From Paracoccaceae bacterium (GTDB lineage Bacteria > Pseudomonadota > Alphaproteobacteria > Rhodobacterales > Rhodobacteraceae), in assembly GCA_009773055.1 (NCBI GenBank), contig WOUW01000035.1, forward strand, positions 1-44,081: a DNA stretch of 44,081 bases, in the 5' to 3' direction. Position 1 is the stretch's first letter; each line of letters begins with the position of its first letter. Below are positions 7,935-15,762 of the stretch, in pieces. Both the position numbers and the translations under genes were made by a program. A model generated the notes under the pieces. The model made no database searches. It had not been told where the DNA came from and worked only from the letters and a program-made list of their open reading frames with translations.

Positions 7935-9322
7935 AAGCGAATGTCGGCCTGATCGGCCTTGGCACCATGGGCGCGGCCCTCGCGCTCAACATCGCCGAGA
8001 AGGGCTTTCCGATTGCCGTCTGGAACCGGACGACCAGCGTGATCCACGCCTTCAAGGCGGGTGCCGGTGACCTCGCCGCGCAGATCACGCCAGCCGAAAC
8101 GCTTGCCGACCTCGTCGCCGCAATCGCCGCGCCGCGCGCCATCATCCTGATGGTCCCCGCAGGCCCGGCTGTCGATGACATGCTCGCCGCCCTTTCGCCG
8201 ATTCTGGACGCCGACGACCTTGTGATCGACGCTGGCAACGCCAACTTCCACGACACCAACCGCCGCTCGGCGCAGGGCCTGCCGTTCCGCTTCATGGGAA
8301 TCGGCGTTTCCGGTGGCGAGGAGGGCGCCCGCCACGGCCCCGCGATCATGGCCGGGGGCACAGCGCAAGACTGGGCGCGCATGGCCCCCGTCTTCCACGC
8401 CATTGCCGCCCGGGCCGAAGACGGCACCCCCTGCGCCGACCACATGGGCGAGGCTGGTGCGGGCCATTTCGTCAAGGCCGTCCACAACGGGATCGAATAC
8501 GCCGACATGCAGATGATCGCCGAAACCTACGGCGTGATGCGCGACAGCCTTGGCATGTCCGCGCCCAAAATCGCTCCGGTCTTCGCGCGCTGGAACGAGG
8601 GCACGCTGCGCTCCTACCTCGTCGAGATCTCCGCCGCCGTTGCCGCCGCCACCGACCCGGTCAAGGGCGGCCCGCTTCTCGACATGATCGTCGATGCCGC
8701 CGGGCAAAAGGGCACCGGTCGCTGGACCGCGATCGAGGCGCAGAACCTCGCCGCCCCGATCCCGGTGATCGAGGCCGCGGTCATGGCCCGCAACGTTTCC
8801 TCCCGGCGCGGCGAACGCGCGGAAGGAGAGGCGCTTTACGGACCCGCCCCGCAACGCGCCGAGGTCTCGCTGGAAGACTTGGAACATGCGCTGATCGCCG
8901 GGAAGATCCTGTGCTACGCGCAGGGCTTCGCGATGATGACCGCCGCCGCCAAGGACTTCGGCTGGGCGCTGGACATGCCCGCAATCGCCCGGGTCTGGCG
9001 CGCGGGCTGCATCATCCGCTCGGCCATGCTGAACGACATGGCAACCGCGCTGGCCGAAGACCCCGCCCGCAACCTGATGCTTGCCCCGTTCTTCGCCGCC
9101 CACCTGCGCCGCTCCGTCCCCGCCTTGCGCCGCGTTGTGGCCGCCGGTGCGCTGAGCGGTCTTGGCCTGCCCGCCCTGTCCTCGGGCCTCGCGTGGTTCG
9201 ACCTGATGCGCACCGCGCGCGGGACCGCGAACATGATCCAGGGCCAGCGCGATTTCTTCGGCCTGCACGGGTTCCAGCGGCTTGACGGCCTCGACCAGCC
9301 GCACGGCCCCTGGGCACACTAA
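7925..9322 (+). CDS. gnd: 6-phosphogluconate dehydrogenase, decarboxylating
   Basis: A 465-residue enzyme matching the long, canonical Gnd length. It shows the N-terminal Rossmann motif NVGLIGLGTMGAALALNIAE, the substrate motif GIGVSGGEEGARHGPAIMAGG near residue 125-145 (family IGVSGGEEGAR), and the catalytic lysine/asparagine segment HFVKAVHNGIEYADMQMIAE near 180-199. It converts 6-phosphogluconate to ribulose 5-phosphate, CO2 and NAD(P)H, the last step of the route built by this regulon. It is translationally coupled to the lactonase gene upstream. Its stop overlaps the convergent lacI gene by 4 nt, and no terminator is visible between them. Confidence 0.93.
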   Translation: MAMKANVGLIGLGTMGAALALNIAEKGFPIAVWNRTTSVIHAFKAGAGDLAAQITPAETLADLVAAIAAPRAIILMVPAGPAVDDMLAALSPILDADDLVIDAGNANFHDTNRRSAQGLPFRFMGIGVSGGEEGARHGPAIMAGGTAQDWARMAPVFHAIAARAEDGTPCADHMGEAGAGHFVKAVHNGIEYADMQMIAETYGVMRDSLGMSAPKIAPVFARWNEGTLRSYLVEISAAVAAATDPVKGGPLLDMIVDAAGQKGTGRWTAIEAQNLAAPIPVIEAAVMARNVSSRRGERAEGEALYGPAPQRAEVSLEDLEHALIAGKILCYAQGFAMMTAAAKDFGWALDMPAIARVWRAGCIIRSAMLNDMATALAEDPARNLMLAPFFAAHLRRSVPALRRVVAAGALSGLGLPALSSGLAWFDLMRTARGTANMIQGQRDFFGLHGFQRLDGLDQPHGPWAH

Positions 9323-10314
9323 CCCGTCTCCCCAGGCACCAGCCGGGTGGGCACGACGGTCACTTCCTGCCCCGGCTCGCCCTTCAACCGCGCGACCAGC
9401 GCCTCGGCGGCGGCCTTGCCGATGGCCGTTGTCGGCACCACCGTCGTCGTCAGCCGCTTTGGCAGGATCGACGCCGCCTCCATCCCGCCCCAACCCGCGA
9501 TCCCCAGATCTTCCGGCACCCGGATGGCCTTTGCCTGCGCATAGGCCAGACCACCGACCGCCATTTCGTCGTTGTGGAAATAGACCACGTCCGGGTCCGA
9601 ACCTCGCGCCAGCAGCGTCTCCAGCCCGTAATAGCCCGCGTAGAACCCCGGCATGTCCATCAGCACTTCCTGATCCACCAGCGGATGCCCGGCCTGCGCC
9701 AGCACAGCCTTGAACCCCTCCAGCCGTGCCTGTCCCATCACGTCGGCCCGCGCCAGCGCGCCCACATACCCCGCCCGCCGCCGCCCGCGGCGCAGCAGGA
9801 ACTGCCCCATCTCGGCCCCGCAGTCGTAGTGCGAAAACCCAACCGACATGTCGATCGGGCTGGTCGTCAGCTCCCAGATCTCCACCACCGGGGCCGCAAC
9901 CTGACGAAGCAGGTCCACCGTTGCGGGCGTATGGTTCCGCCCTGACAGAATCAGCCCCGCCGGTCGCCAGCTTGCGATCTGCCGGACCCAGGCTTCCTCT
10001 TCTTCGGTCGAGTGGTTGTTGGCCCCGATCATCAGCTGGTATCCCAGTCGGCTGAGCGCCCTGTCCACCCCGTCCAGCACATGCGCAAAGAGGCCCGAGG
10101 TCAGCCGCGGCACGCACATGCCGACCAGCGTGCTGGCCTGATAGGACCCGAAGGCCGCGGCCAGCTTGTTCGGCACATATCCCAGTCTTTCCGCGACCTT
10201 GACCACCCGGTCCCGTGTGTCATCCGAAAAGCCTGTGCCACCGCGCAACACCCGGCTGACGGTCATCTTCGACACCCCAGCAGCCTTCGCGATGTCCTCC
10301 AGATTGGCCTTCAC
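9319..10314 (-). CDS. LacI family repressor, second GntR-like paralogue
   Basis: A 331-residue LacI-family repressor with an N-terminal HTH (LEDIAKAAGVSKMTVSRVLRG, residues 4-24). The sensor domain carries PVVEIWELTTSPIDMSVGFSH, again like the GntR gluconate sensor, so it is probably a functional paralogue of the regulator at 1423-2439. It diverges from the ABC importer operon, and two GntR-like operators lie in the divergent region at 10335-10350 and 10390-10404. It most likely represses the importer and itself and releases DNA when a gluconate-type ligand binds (inference). Confidence 0.9.
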   Translation of the reverse strand: MKANLEDIAKAAGVSKMTVSRVLRGGTGFSDDTRDRVVKVAERLGYVPNKLAAAFGSYQASTLVGMCVPRLTSGLFAHVLDGVDRALSRLGYQLMIGANNHSTEEEEAWVRQIASWRPAGLILSGRNHTPATVDLLRQVAAPVVEIWELTTSPIDMSVGFSHYDCGAEMGQFLLRRGRRRAGYVGALARADVMGQARLEGFKAVLAQAGHPLVDQEVLMDMPGFYAGYYGLETLLARGSDPDVVYFHNDEMAVGGLAYAQAKAIRVPEDLGIAGWGGMEAASILPKRLTTTVVPTTAIGKAAAEALVARLKGEPGQEVTVVPTRLVPGETG

Positions 10315-10334
10315 CCTGTCACCCTCGCCACATG

Positions 10335-10350
10335 ATGTTATCGATAACTT
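10335..10350. promoter_or_regulatory. GntR-like operator O1 (importer/lacI divergent region)
   Basis: ATGTTATCGATAACTT has the same 14-base core as the idnO operator at 4951-4966. It lies 21 nt upstream of the lacI start and just upstream of the importer -35. Its centre is 55 bp from the second palindrome, close to five helical turns, so one tetrameric repressor could bridge both sites. Confidence 0.7.
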
Positions 10351-10355
10351 TCCGC

Positions 10356-10384
10356 TTGACAGAACCGGGGTCCGCGACCACCCT
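10356..10384 (+). promoter_or_regulatory. Putative promoter of the sugar-acid ABC importer
   Basis: TTGACA at 10356-10361 is a perfect -35. With a 17-nt spacer the -10 would be CACCCT (10379-10384), which is weak but keeps the A at position 2 and T at position 6. The promoter is framed by GntR-like palindromes upstream and downstream. Confidence 0.5.
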
Positions 10385-10389
10385 AAGCT

Positions 10390-10404
10390 ACGTTACCGGT
10401 AAAC
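10390..10404. promoter_or_regulatory. GntR-like operator O2 near the importer transcription start
   Basis: The core TTACCGGTAA (10393-10402) is a perfect 10-bp palindrome, and with its flanks it resembles the E. coli GntR site (ATGTTA, CCGG, TAACAT). It lies just downstream of the inferred -10, where a bound repressor would overlap the transcription start. Confidence 0.6.
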
Positions 10405-10449
10405 CTGACGCAAGATCAGCGTGCCTGCCGGGAAGGGAGGAGCCTGCCC

Positions 10450-11943
10450 ATGCAACCGTCGTCCGACGGCCTGTTCTTCGACCGCATCGTCAAGTCCTTT
10501 GGTGGGACGAAGGCGCTGAAAGGCGTGTCGCTGAAGGTCGCACGGGGCGAGATCGTGGCGCTGCTGGGTGAAAACGGCGCGGGCAAGTCCACGCTGATCA
10601 AGGTCCTCGGCGGCATCCACCGCCCCGACGAAGGCGGCGTGCTGATCGACGGCACCCCCTATGCGCATGAGGCTGGTCGCTCTGGTGGCCAGAAGGTCGC
10701 TTTCATCCACCAGGATCTCGGCCTGATCGAATGGATGAGCGTTGCCGAGAACATCGCCCTGGCACTTGGCTATGTCCGCCGCGGCCGCCGCATCGACTGG
10801 ACCGCCACCGAAGCCCGCGCGGACGAGGCGCTGAAGCTGGTCAAGGCCGAATTTCCCGCCACCGCTCGGGTCGCCAGCCTGACCCGCACCCAGAAATCCC
10901 TTGTCGCCATCGCCCGTGCCCTTGCCGCCGACTGCGATTTCCTGGTCCTCGACGAACCTACCGCCAGCCTTCCGGCGGATGAGGTCGAACGGCTTTTCAG
11001 CGCCCTGCGCCCGCTGAAAGCAAAGGGCGTCGGCATGATCTACGTCAGCCACCGACTGGATGAGATCTTCCGTATCGCCGACCGCGTTGCCGTGCTGCGC
11101 GACGGCCAGATGGTCGGAATGCGCCCCGTCGAACACACCACGCCCGAGGAACTTGTCTCGCTCATCGTTGGCCGCAAGGCGCGCGAGATTGCCCGCCCCC
11201 CGGTGCAGGACGGTCCGGCGATCCTGACGGTCGATCACCTGAAAACCCCCGCCGTCGGCCCGGTCAGCTTCCAGATCAGGCGCGGAGAGCTTCTGGGCCT
11301 CGCGGGCCTGCGCGGGGCAGGGCATGAAGACATCGGTCGCGCCCTCTTTGGCGTCTTGCCGCATTCGGGCACGATCAAGCTGGACGGTCTGGCCCCGGAC
11401 CTTCGCACCTCCCAGACCGCAATGCGCTCGCGGATCGGGCTTGTCGCCCGCGACCGCGTCGGCGAAAGCGTGGCCCCTGGAATGGCAATCCGCGAGAACG
11501 CCTTCCTCAATCCTTCCGCCACGGGACGCGGTCTTTTGTCCCTTATGTCCGCGCGGCACGAAGAAGGCCTGTCCCGCGCCATCGGCAGCCGCGTCGGCCT
11601 GTCGCCCAATGACCCGACGCTTGCCATCGAGGCGCTGTCGGGGGGCAACCAGCAGAAGGTCGTCGTCGGTCGCTGGCTCGACTCGGGCCGCCGTCTTCTG
11701 GTGACTGAAGATCCGACCGCAGGTGTCGATGTCGGCGCCAAGGCCGAGATCTACCATCTGTTATATCAAGCCCTCGCCAGCGGAATGGGCGTCCTCGTCG
11801 TCTCCACCGACTTCGAGGAAATCGCCAATATTTGCCACCGCGCCATCGTGTTCAGCCGGGGCCTGCCCGTCGCCGAACTGACCGGCGTCGAACTTTCCAC
11901 CGAATCCCTGATCCAGGCCGCATCGGCCGGTGAAGCCGCCTGA
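10450..11943 (+). CDS. Sugar ABC transporter ATP-binding protein (RbsA-type, two ABC domains)
   Basis: A 497-residue tandem ATPase. Domain 1 has the Walker A GENGAGKST (residues 40-48), a degenerate signature near LTRTQKSLVAIARAL and Walker B LVLDEPTASL. Domain 2 has a degenerate Walker A (GLAGLRGAGHEDIGRALFG), a clear signature LSGGNQQKVVVGRW and TEDPTAGVDVG. This asymmetry is normal for RbsA/MglA/XylG-type importers. It energises uptake with the permease and binding protein that follow at 8- and 27-nt spacing. The substrate is not readable from the ATPase; the GntR-type operators point to a sugar acid. Confidence 0.93.
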   Translation: MQPSSDGLFFDRIVKSFGGTKALKGVSLKVARGEIVALLGENGAGKSTLIKVLGGIHRPDEGGVLIDGTPYAHEAGRSGGQKVAFIHQDLGLIEWMSVAENIALALGYVRRGRRIDWTATEARADEALKLVKAEFPATARVASLTRTQKSLVAIARALAADCDFLVLDEPTASLPADEVERLFSALRPLKAKGVGMIYVSHRLDEIFRIADRVAVLRDGQMVGMRPVEHTTPEELVSLIVGRKAREIARPPVQDGPAILTVDHLKTPAVGPVSFQIRRGELLGLAGLRGAGHEDIGRALFGVLPHSGTIKLDGLAPDLRTSQTAMRSRIGLVARDRVGESVAPGMAIRENAFLNPSATGRGLLSLMSARHEEGLSRAIGSRVGLSPNDPTLAIEALSGGNQQKVVVGRWLDSGRRLLVTEDPTAGVDVGAKAEIYHLLYQALASGMGVLVVSTDFEEIANICHRAIVFSRGLPVAELTGVELSTESLIQAASAGEAA

Positions 11944-11951
11944 GGACCAAG

Positions 11952-12974
11952 ATGCCCGGTATCGAATCCAACGCTGTCGAGCCCACCAAGGACGAACTTC
12001 GCGGCCTCTCTACGCCGCAAAAGCTGGTGCGTCTGGCCCCGACCTATGGCCTCGTGATCCTGATGTTCGGGCTGATCCTGTTCTTCTCGGTCCTTCTGCC
12101 GAACACCTTCCCGACGCTGCTGAACCTGCGCTCGATCCTGTCCGACAAGGCGATCATCGCGCTTCTGTCGCTGGCCGCGATGATCCCGATGGTCGCAGGC
12201 CGGATCGACCTGACCGTGGGCTACGGCATCGTGTTGTGGCACATCCTCGCCATCTCGCTGCAGACCATGTACGGCATCCCTTGGCCCGTTGCCGTTGCCA
12301 TCGTGCTGGTGCTTGGCATCATAACCGGCGCGCTCAACGGCCTTCTGGTCGAAGTCGCCCGCATCGACAGCTTCATCGCCACGCTTGGCACCGGCACCGT
12401 GCTTTATGCCCTTGCGCTGTGGCACACGGGCGGGCGGCAGATGGTCGGCACGCTGCCTGACGCCTTCCTCGCGATCAACGGCACCTTCGTCTTCGGCCTG
12501 CCGATCACCGCCTTCTATGTCCTTGCGATCACCTTGATCCTCTGGGTCATCCTCGATTACACGCCCATCGGCCGTTACCTCTATGCGATCGGCGCGAACC
12601 AGCGCGCAGCCGAGTTGAACGGCATCCCGACCCGAAAGTTCGTGATCGGAGCCTTCGTGACCTCCGGCGCTTTGACCGCCCTCGCCGGAGTCCTTCTCGC
12701 CTCGAAACTCCGCATCGGTCAGGCCTCGGTCGGCCTCGAATTCCTGCTCCCTGCGCTGGTCGGAGCGTTCCTTGGATCGACCACCATCAAGCCGGGGCGC
12801 GTCAACGTCTGGGGCACCATTGTCGGCGTGATGATCCTTGCGGTCGGCATCTCGGGCATCCAGCAGTTCGGCGGATCGTTCTGGGTCGAGCCCCTGTTCA
12901 ACGGCACTACGCTTCTCATCGCCATCGGCATCGCCGGATATGCCCAGCGCAAGAAGGGCGCGAAATCGAAATAA
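11952..12974 (+). CDS. Sugar ABC transporter permease (RbsC-type)
   Basis: A 340-residue inner-membrane permease of the BPD_transp_2 (ribose/xylose/inositol) family with 8-10 hydrophobic helices, the first at about residues 32-55. The conserved AALVGAFLGSTTIKPGRVNVWGT-type segment near 270-295 and the AGRIDLTVGYG motif near 76-86 are characteristic (AGGIDLSVG in many relatives). Only one permease is encoded, so it presumably forms a homodimer. It lies 8 nt after the ATPase gene. Confidence 0.92.
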   Translation: MPGIESNAVEPTKDELRGLSTPQKLVRLAPTYGLVILMFGLILFFSVLLPNTFPTLLNLRSILSDKAIIALLSLAAMIPMVAGRIDLTVGYGIVLWHILAISLQTMYGIPWPVAVAIVLVLGIITGALNGLLVEVARIDSFIATLGTGTVLYALALWHTGGRQMVGTLPDAFLAINGTFVFGLPITAFYVLAITLILWVILDYTPIGRYLYAIGANQRAAELNGIPTRKFVIGAFVTSGALTALAGVLLASKLRIGQASVGLEFLLPALVGAFLGSTTIKPGRVNVWGTIVGVMILAVGISGIQQFGGSFWVEPLFNGTTLLIAIGIAGYAQRKKGAKSK

Positions 12975-13001
12975 CAACAGCATCTTAGGGAGGAAACCAC
13001 C

Positions 13002-14048
13002 ATGCTGAAACGGACCCTGCTTCAAACACTTCTCGCCGGAACGGCACTTGCCTTCACCGGCTTCGGCGCCTTCGCGCAAGACGCCTTCGACGGCCCGACC
13101 ACCGGCCCCAAGGCGGCTGAGGGGAAAACCATCGTCGTCCTCGCCGCCGACCTGAAGAACGGCGGCATCCTGGGCGTGACCACCGGGATCGAGGAAGCCG
13201 CCGCCAAGATCGGCTGGACGGTCAAGGTGCTGGATGGTGCAGGCTCGGTGCAAAGCCGGTCGGCCGCCGTGGGTCAGGCGCTGGCGCTGAACCCCGACGG
13301 GATCGTCATCAACGGCTTCGACGCCGCCGAACAGCAGGCAGCGCTGGAGGGCGTGACCGCCGCCAAGATCCCGATGGTCTCGTGGCACTCGGGCCCGAAG
13401 ATCGGCTGCGACGCGCCGGGCGGTATTTTCGCGAACGTCTCGACCGATGCGATGCAGGTGTCGGACGTCGCGGCGAAATGGGCGCTGGATGACGCGGGTG
13501 GCAAGCCCGGCGTGGTGATCTTCACCGACTCGACCTATCAGATCGCCATCGACAAGGCCGACCGCATGAAGGCCGCCATCGAGGCTGCCGGTGGCACCGT
13601 CTTGGAATACGTCGACACGCCCATCGCCGAAACCTCGACCCGCATGGGCCCGCTGACCACCACGCTTCTGCAGAAGTACGGTGCAAGCTGGACCCACTCG
13701 CTCGCGATCAACGACCTCTACTTCGACTTCATGGGTCCGTCCTTGGCCGCTGCCGGGATCGACGGCAAGGGCGCACCCAAAGCCGGGTCGGCAGGGGACG
13801 GCTCGGAAGCCGCTTTCCAGCGCATCCGCACTGGCCAGTATCAGTCCGTCACTGTGGCCGAACCGCTGAACCTGCAGGGCTGGCAGCTGGTCGACGAACT
13901 GAACCGCGCTGTCCAGGGCGAGGCGTGCTCGGGTTACATCACCGCACCCGCGCTGGTGACCGAAGCGGGTCTTGCCACCACCGAAGGCAACGCTTTCGAC
14001 CCGAACAACGGCTACCGCGAGGCTTATGCCGCGATCTGGGGCAAGTGA
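13002..14048 (+). CDS. Periplasmic sugar-binding protein of the ABC importer
   Basis: A 348-residue substrate-binding protein with a Sec signal peptide (positive MLKR, hydrophobic core, cleavage probably after AFA near residue 25) and the Peripla_BP_4 fold (KTIVVLAADLKNGG, then DGIVINGFDAAEQQAAL). AGGGAGG lies 10 nt upstream of the ATG. It captures the ligand in the periplasm for the adjacent permease. Ligand identity is unknown: the family includes ribose, xylose, inositol and sugar-acid binders. The gene ends in a convergent region with a strong hairpin. Confidence 0.92.
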   Translation: MLKRTLLQTLLAGTALAFTGFGAFAQDAFDGPTTGPKAAEGKTIVVLAADLKNGGILGVTTGIEEAAAKIGWTVKVLDGAGSVQSRSAAVGQALALNPDGIVINGFDAAEQQAALEGVTAAKIPMVSWHSGPKIGCDAPGGIFANVSTDAMQVSDVAAKWALDDAGGKPGVVIFTDSTYQIAIDKADRMKAAIEAAGGTVLEYVDTPIAETSTRMGPLTTTLLQKYGASWTHSLAINDLYFDFMGPSLAAAGIDGKGAPKAGSAGDGSEAAFQRIRTGQYQSVTVAEPLNLQGWQLVDELNRAVQGEACSGYITAPALVTEAGLATTEGNAFDPNNGYREAYAAIWGK

Positions 14049-14065
14049 CCCGCACCTGACGACCG

Positions 14066-14091
14066 GCGCTGGCGGGACCTCTCGCCAGCGC
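14066..14091. terminator. Bidirectional hairpin between convergent operons
   Basis: A 9-bp GC stem (GCGCTGGCG, 14066-14074, with CGCCAGCGC, 14083-14091) encloses an 8-nt loop between the binding-protein stop and the aldolase stop. No U-tract follows on either strand, so it is a likely 3'-end-forming or protecting structure rather than a textbook terminator. Confidence 0.6.
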
Positions 14092-14915
14092 TACACCCGG
14101 CCCGACGCGCCCAGCCCCCGGAACACCGCGCGGGCGGCCTGCATCACCGGCTCCTCGGTATCCCGCAGGATGGCAATCCGGTCGAACCGCGCCGGGTCTC
14201 GCGCCAGCGTCTCGCGCAGCGCAGCGCCAAAGGCCATCCGCAGCTCGGTCCCGATGTTGAACTTGGCAATCCGCGACCCCGCCGACAGCGCGGCCCTTTG
14301 CGCCAGCGGCACACCCGATCCGCCATGGATCACCAGCGGCACCTCCGTCACCGCCTCGATCCGCCGCAGCAGTCCCAGGTCCAGCCCCGCCCCTGCGCCT
14401 TCCTGCAGGTGGACATTTCCAACCGACACCGCAAGCGCATCGACCCCCGTAAGCTCGGCAAACCGCGCGGCCTCCTCCGGGTCGGTCCCGCTGGACGCCT
14501 TGCCCCCCGCATAGCCGACGACACAGGACACCCCCGCCGCATGAGCCAAAGCCACGACCTTGGCCGTCAGGTCGATGTTCTGCGCCAGGGGCAGGGCCGA
14601 CCCGTCGATCATCACCGACGTGAACCCCGCCCCGATCGCCGCTTGGGCGTCCTCGACCGACAGCCCATGATCCAGATGCGCCACCACCGGCACCGACGCA
14701 GCCTCCCCCAAGGCCCGGAACATCGCCCCCCAGACCGCAACCGGCATATGCGCCCGCGCCCCCGGCCCGGCCTGCAGGATCACAGGCGCGCGCTCCGCCT
14801 CGGCTGCCCGCACATAAGCCCGCGCATCTTCCCAGCCAAGGCACACCAGCCCCGGCACCGCATAGCCCTCGCGCAGCGCCGGCCCCAGCACCTCTGCCAG
14901 CGTCACAAGCGTCAT
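14091..14915 (-). CDS. Class II ketose-bisphosphate aldolase family protein (IolJ/GatY-like)
   Basis: A 274-residue class II aldolase. Metal-site histidines are in VVAHLDHGLS (about residues 78-87) and VIHGGSGVP (about 203-211), followed by KFNIGTELR. In an iolC-iolB operon it would be expected to cleave 2-deoxy-5-keto-D-gluconate 6-phosphate to dihydroxyacetone phosphate and malonate semialdehyde. Oddly, the strand that normally carries E-x-E-[LIV]-G reads SCVVGYAGGKASSGT here: the glutamates are absent and the segment is one residue shorter. ATG 14915 overlaps the iolB stop (ATGA). Substrate and activity remain uncertain. Confidence 0.8.
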   Translation of the reverse strand: MTLVTLAEVLGPALREGYAVPGLVCLGWEDARAYVRAAEAERAPVILQAGPGARAHMPVAVWGAMFRALGEAASVPVVAHLDHGLSVEDAQAAIGAGFTSVMIDGSALPLAQNIDLTAKVVALAHAAGVSCVVGYAGGKASSGTDPEEAARFAELTGVDALAVSVGNVHLQEGAGAGLDLGLLRRIEAVTEVPLVIHGGSGVPLAQRAALSAGSRIAKFNIGTELRMAFGAALRETLARDPARFDRIAILRDTEEPVMQAARAVFRGLGASGRV

Positions 14916-15751
14916 TTGAACTTGGCCACCATGTCCAGAATCCCGGGAATCGTCTGCACTTGCGCCGCATGCGTCGGCTGGAAATGCTGCTTCAGGCTGC
15001 GCTGCGACTGGCCGCCAAGGATGGTGAAGTAATACATCTCGTACCCCGGCAGCGCGCAGCACGGGTGATAGCCCTTGTCGATCAGCACGGTGGAGCGGTT
15101 CATGATGTGATAGGCGTCACCCGGTTCGTTATCCATCCGCTGCAGCATCTGCAGGCCGGACCCATAGTCGGGCCGGAACCGGAAATTGTAGCATTCGTCA
15201 TGCCGCGTCTCGTCCGGAAGCCGGTCCGTGTCATGCTTGTGAGACGGAAACCCCGACCAACCCCCCGCTCCGACGGTGAACAGCTCGCTGACCAGCAGCC
15301 GCCCGACCCGGTCATGATACTTGGTGCCAAGAATATGCTTGATCTTCCGGTGCGTCTTGGTGTCGTCCGATCCGTATTGCACCACGTCCAGATCACCGCT
15401 GCGCACCGCAAAGGGTTTCAGCACCTGATCGAACTGCGCCCCCGCGACGAACACCTCGGTGTCGGTCAGCGCCGTGATCCGCGCGCCGGTGCCCGAGGGC
15501 ACATAGACCCCCTCCGGCTCGCCGTCCCAGACATCGACGCTCCGGTTGCCGATCCCTGCATAGGTTTCGCCCGCCGATTCCACCGTGACCGTCCCCGTTG
15601 CCGGGACCACGCAGGTCTCGTAGCCCGGGGTGCGGTAGTCGAAGACCTCGCCAGCCTTCAGCCGGACGATGTTGAAATAGACCAGCGGCACCAGCGCATC
15701 GGCCATATCGACGATGGCGCGGTTCTGGTTGTCATGGGGGGCGATGTGCAT
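14912..15751 (-). CDS. iolB: 5-deoxy-glucuronate isomerase
   Basis: A 279-residue IolB-family bicupin. The cupin metal-site histidines and glutamate are visible in SGFPSHKHDTDRLPDETRHDE (about residues 165-186), followed by CYNFRF and the second-half motif KGYHPCCALPGYEMYYFTILGG near 228-249. IolB isomerises 5-deoxy-D-glucuronate to 2-deoxy-5-keto-D-gluconate in myo-inositol breakdown. It starts 11 nt after the iolC stop and overlaps the aldolase gene by ATGA, forming a compact three-gene operon. Confidence 0.93.
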   Translation of the reverse strand: MHIAPHDNQNRAIVDMADALVPLVYFNIVRLKAGEVFDYRTPGYETCVVPATGTVTVESAGETYAGIGNRSVDVWDGEPEGVYVPSGTGARITALTDTEVFVAGAQFDQVLKPFAVRSGDLDVVQYGSDDTKTHRKIKHILGTKYHDRVGRLLVSELFTVGAGGWSGFPSHKHDTDRLPDETRHDECYNFRFRPDYGSGLQMLQRMDNEPGDAYHIMNRSTVLIDKGYHPCCALPGYEMYYFTILGGQSQRSLKQHFQPTHAAQVQTIPGILDMVAKFK

Positions 15752-15762
15752 GGATGGTCCCT

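Noticed and set aside
7892-10117. 741-codon antisense open frame over gnd and lacI
   Set aside because: Its amino-acid composition is an artefact of GC-rich codons and no domain is recognisable; the sense genes explain the region.
11766-13697. 643-codon antisense open frame over the ABC permease and binding protein genes
   Set aside because: It is rich in Asp, Gly, Arg and Gln, as expected from reverse reading of coding DNA; no ribosome-binding site or homology-like segment.
10450-14048. Calling the importer a ribose or myo-inositol transporter
   Set aside because: The proteins match the general family only, and the operators are of the GntR type rather than that of the inositol cluster; the substrate is left open.
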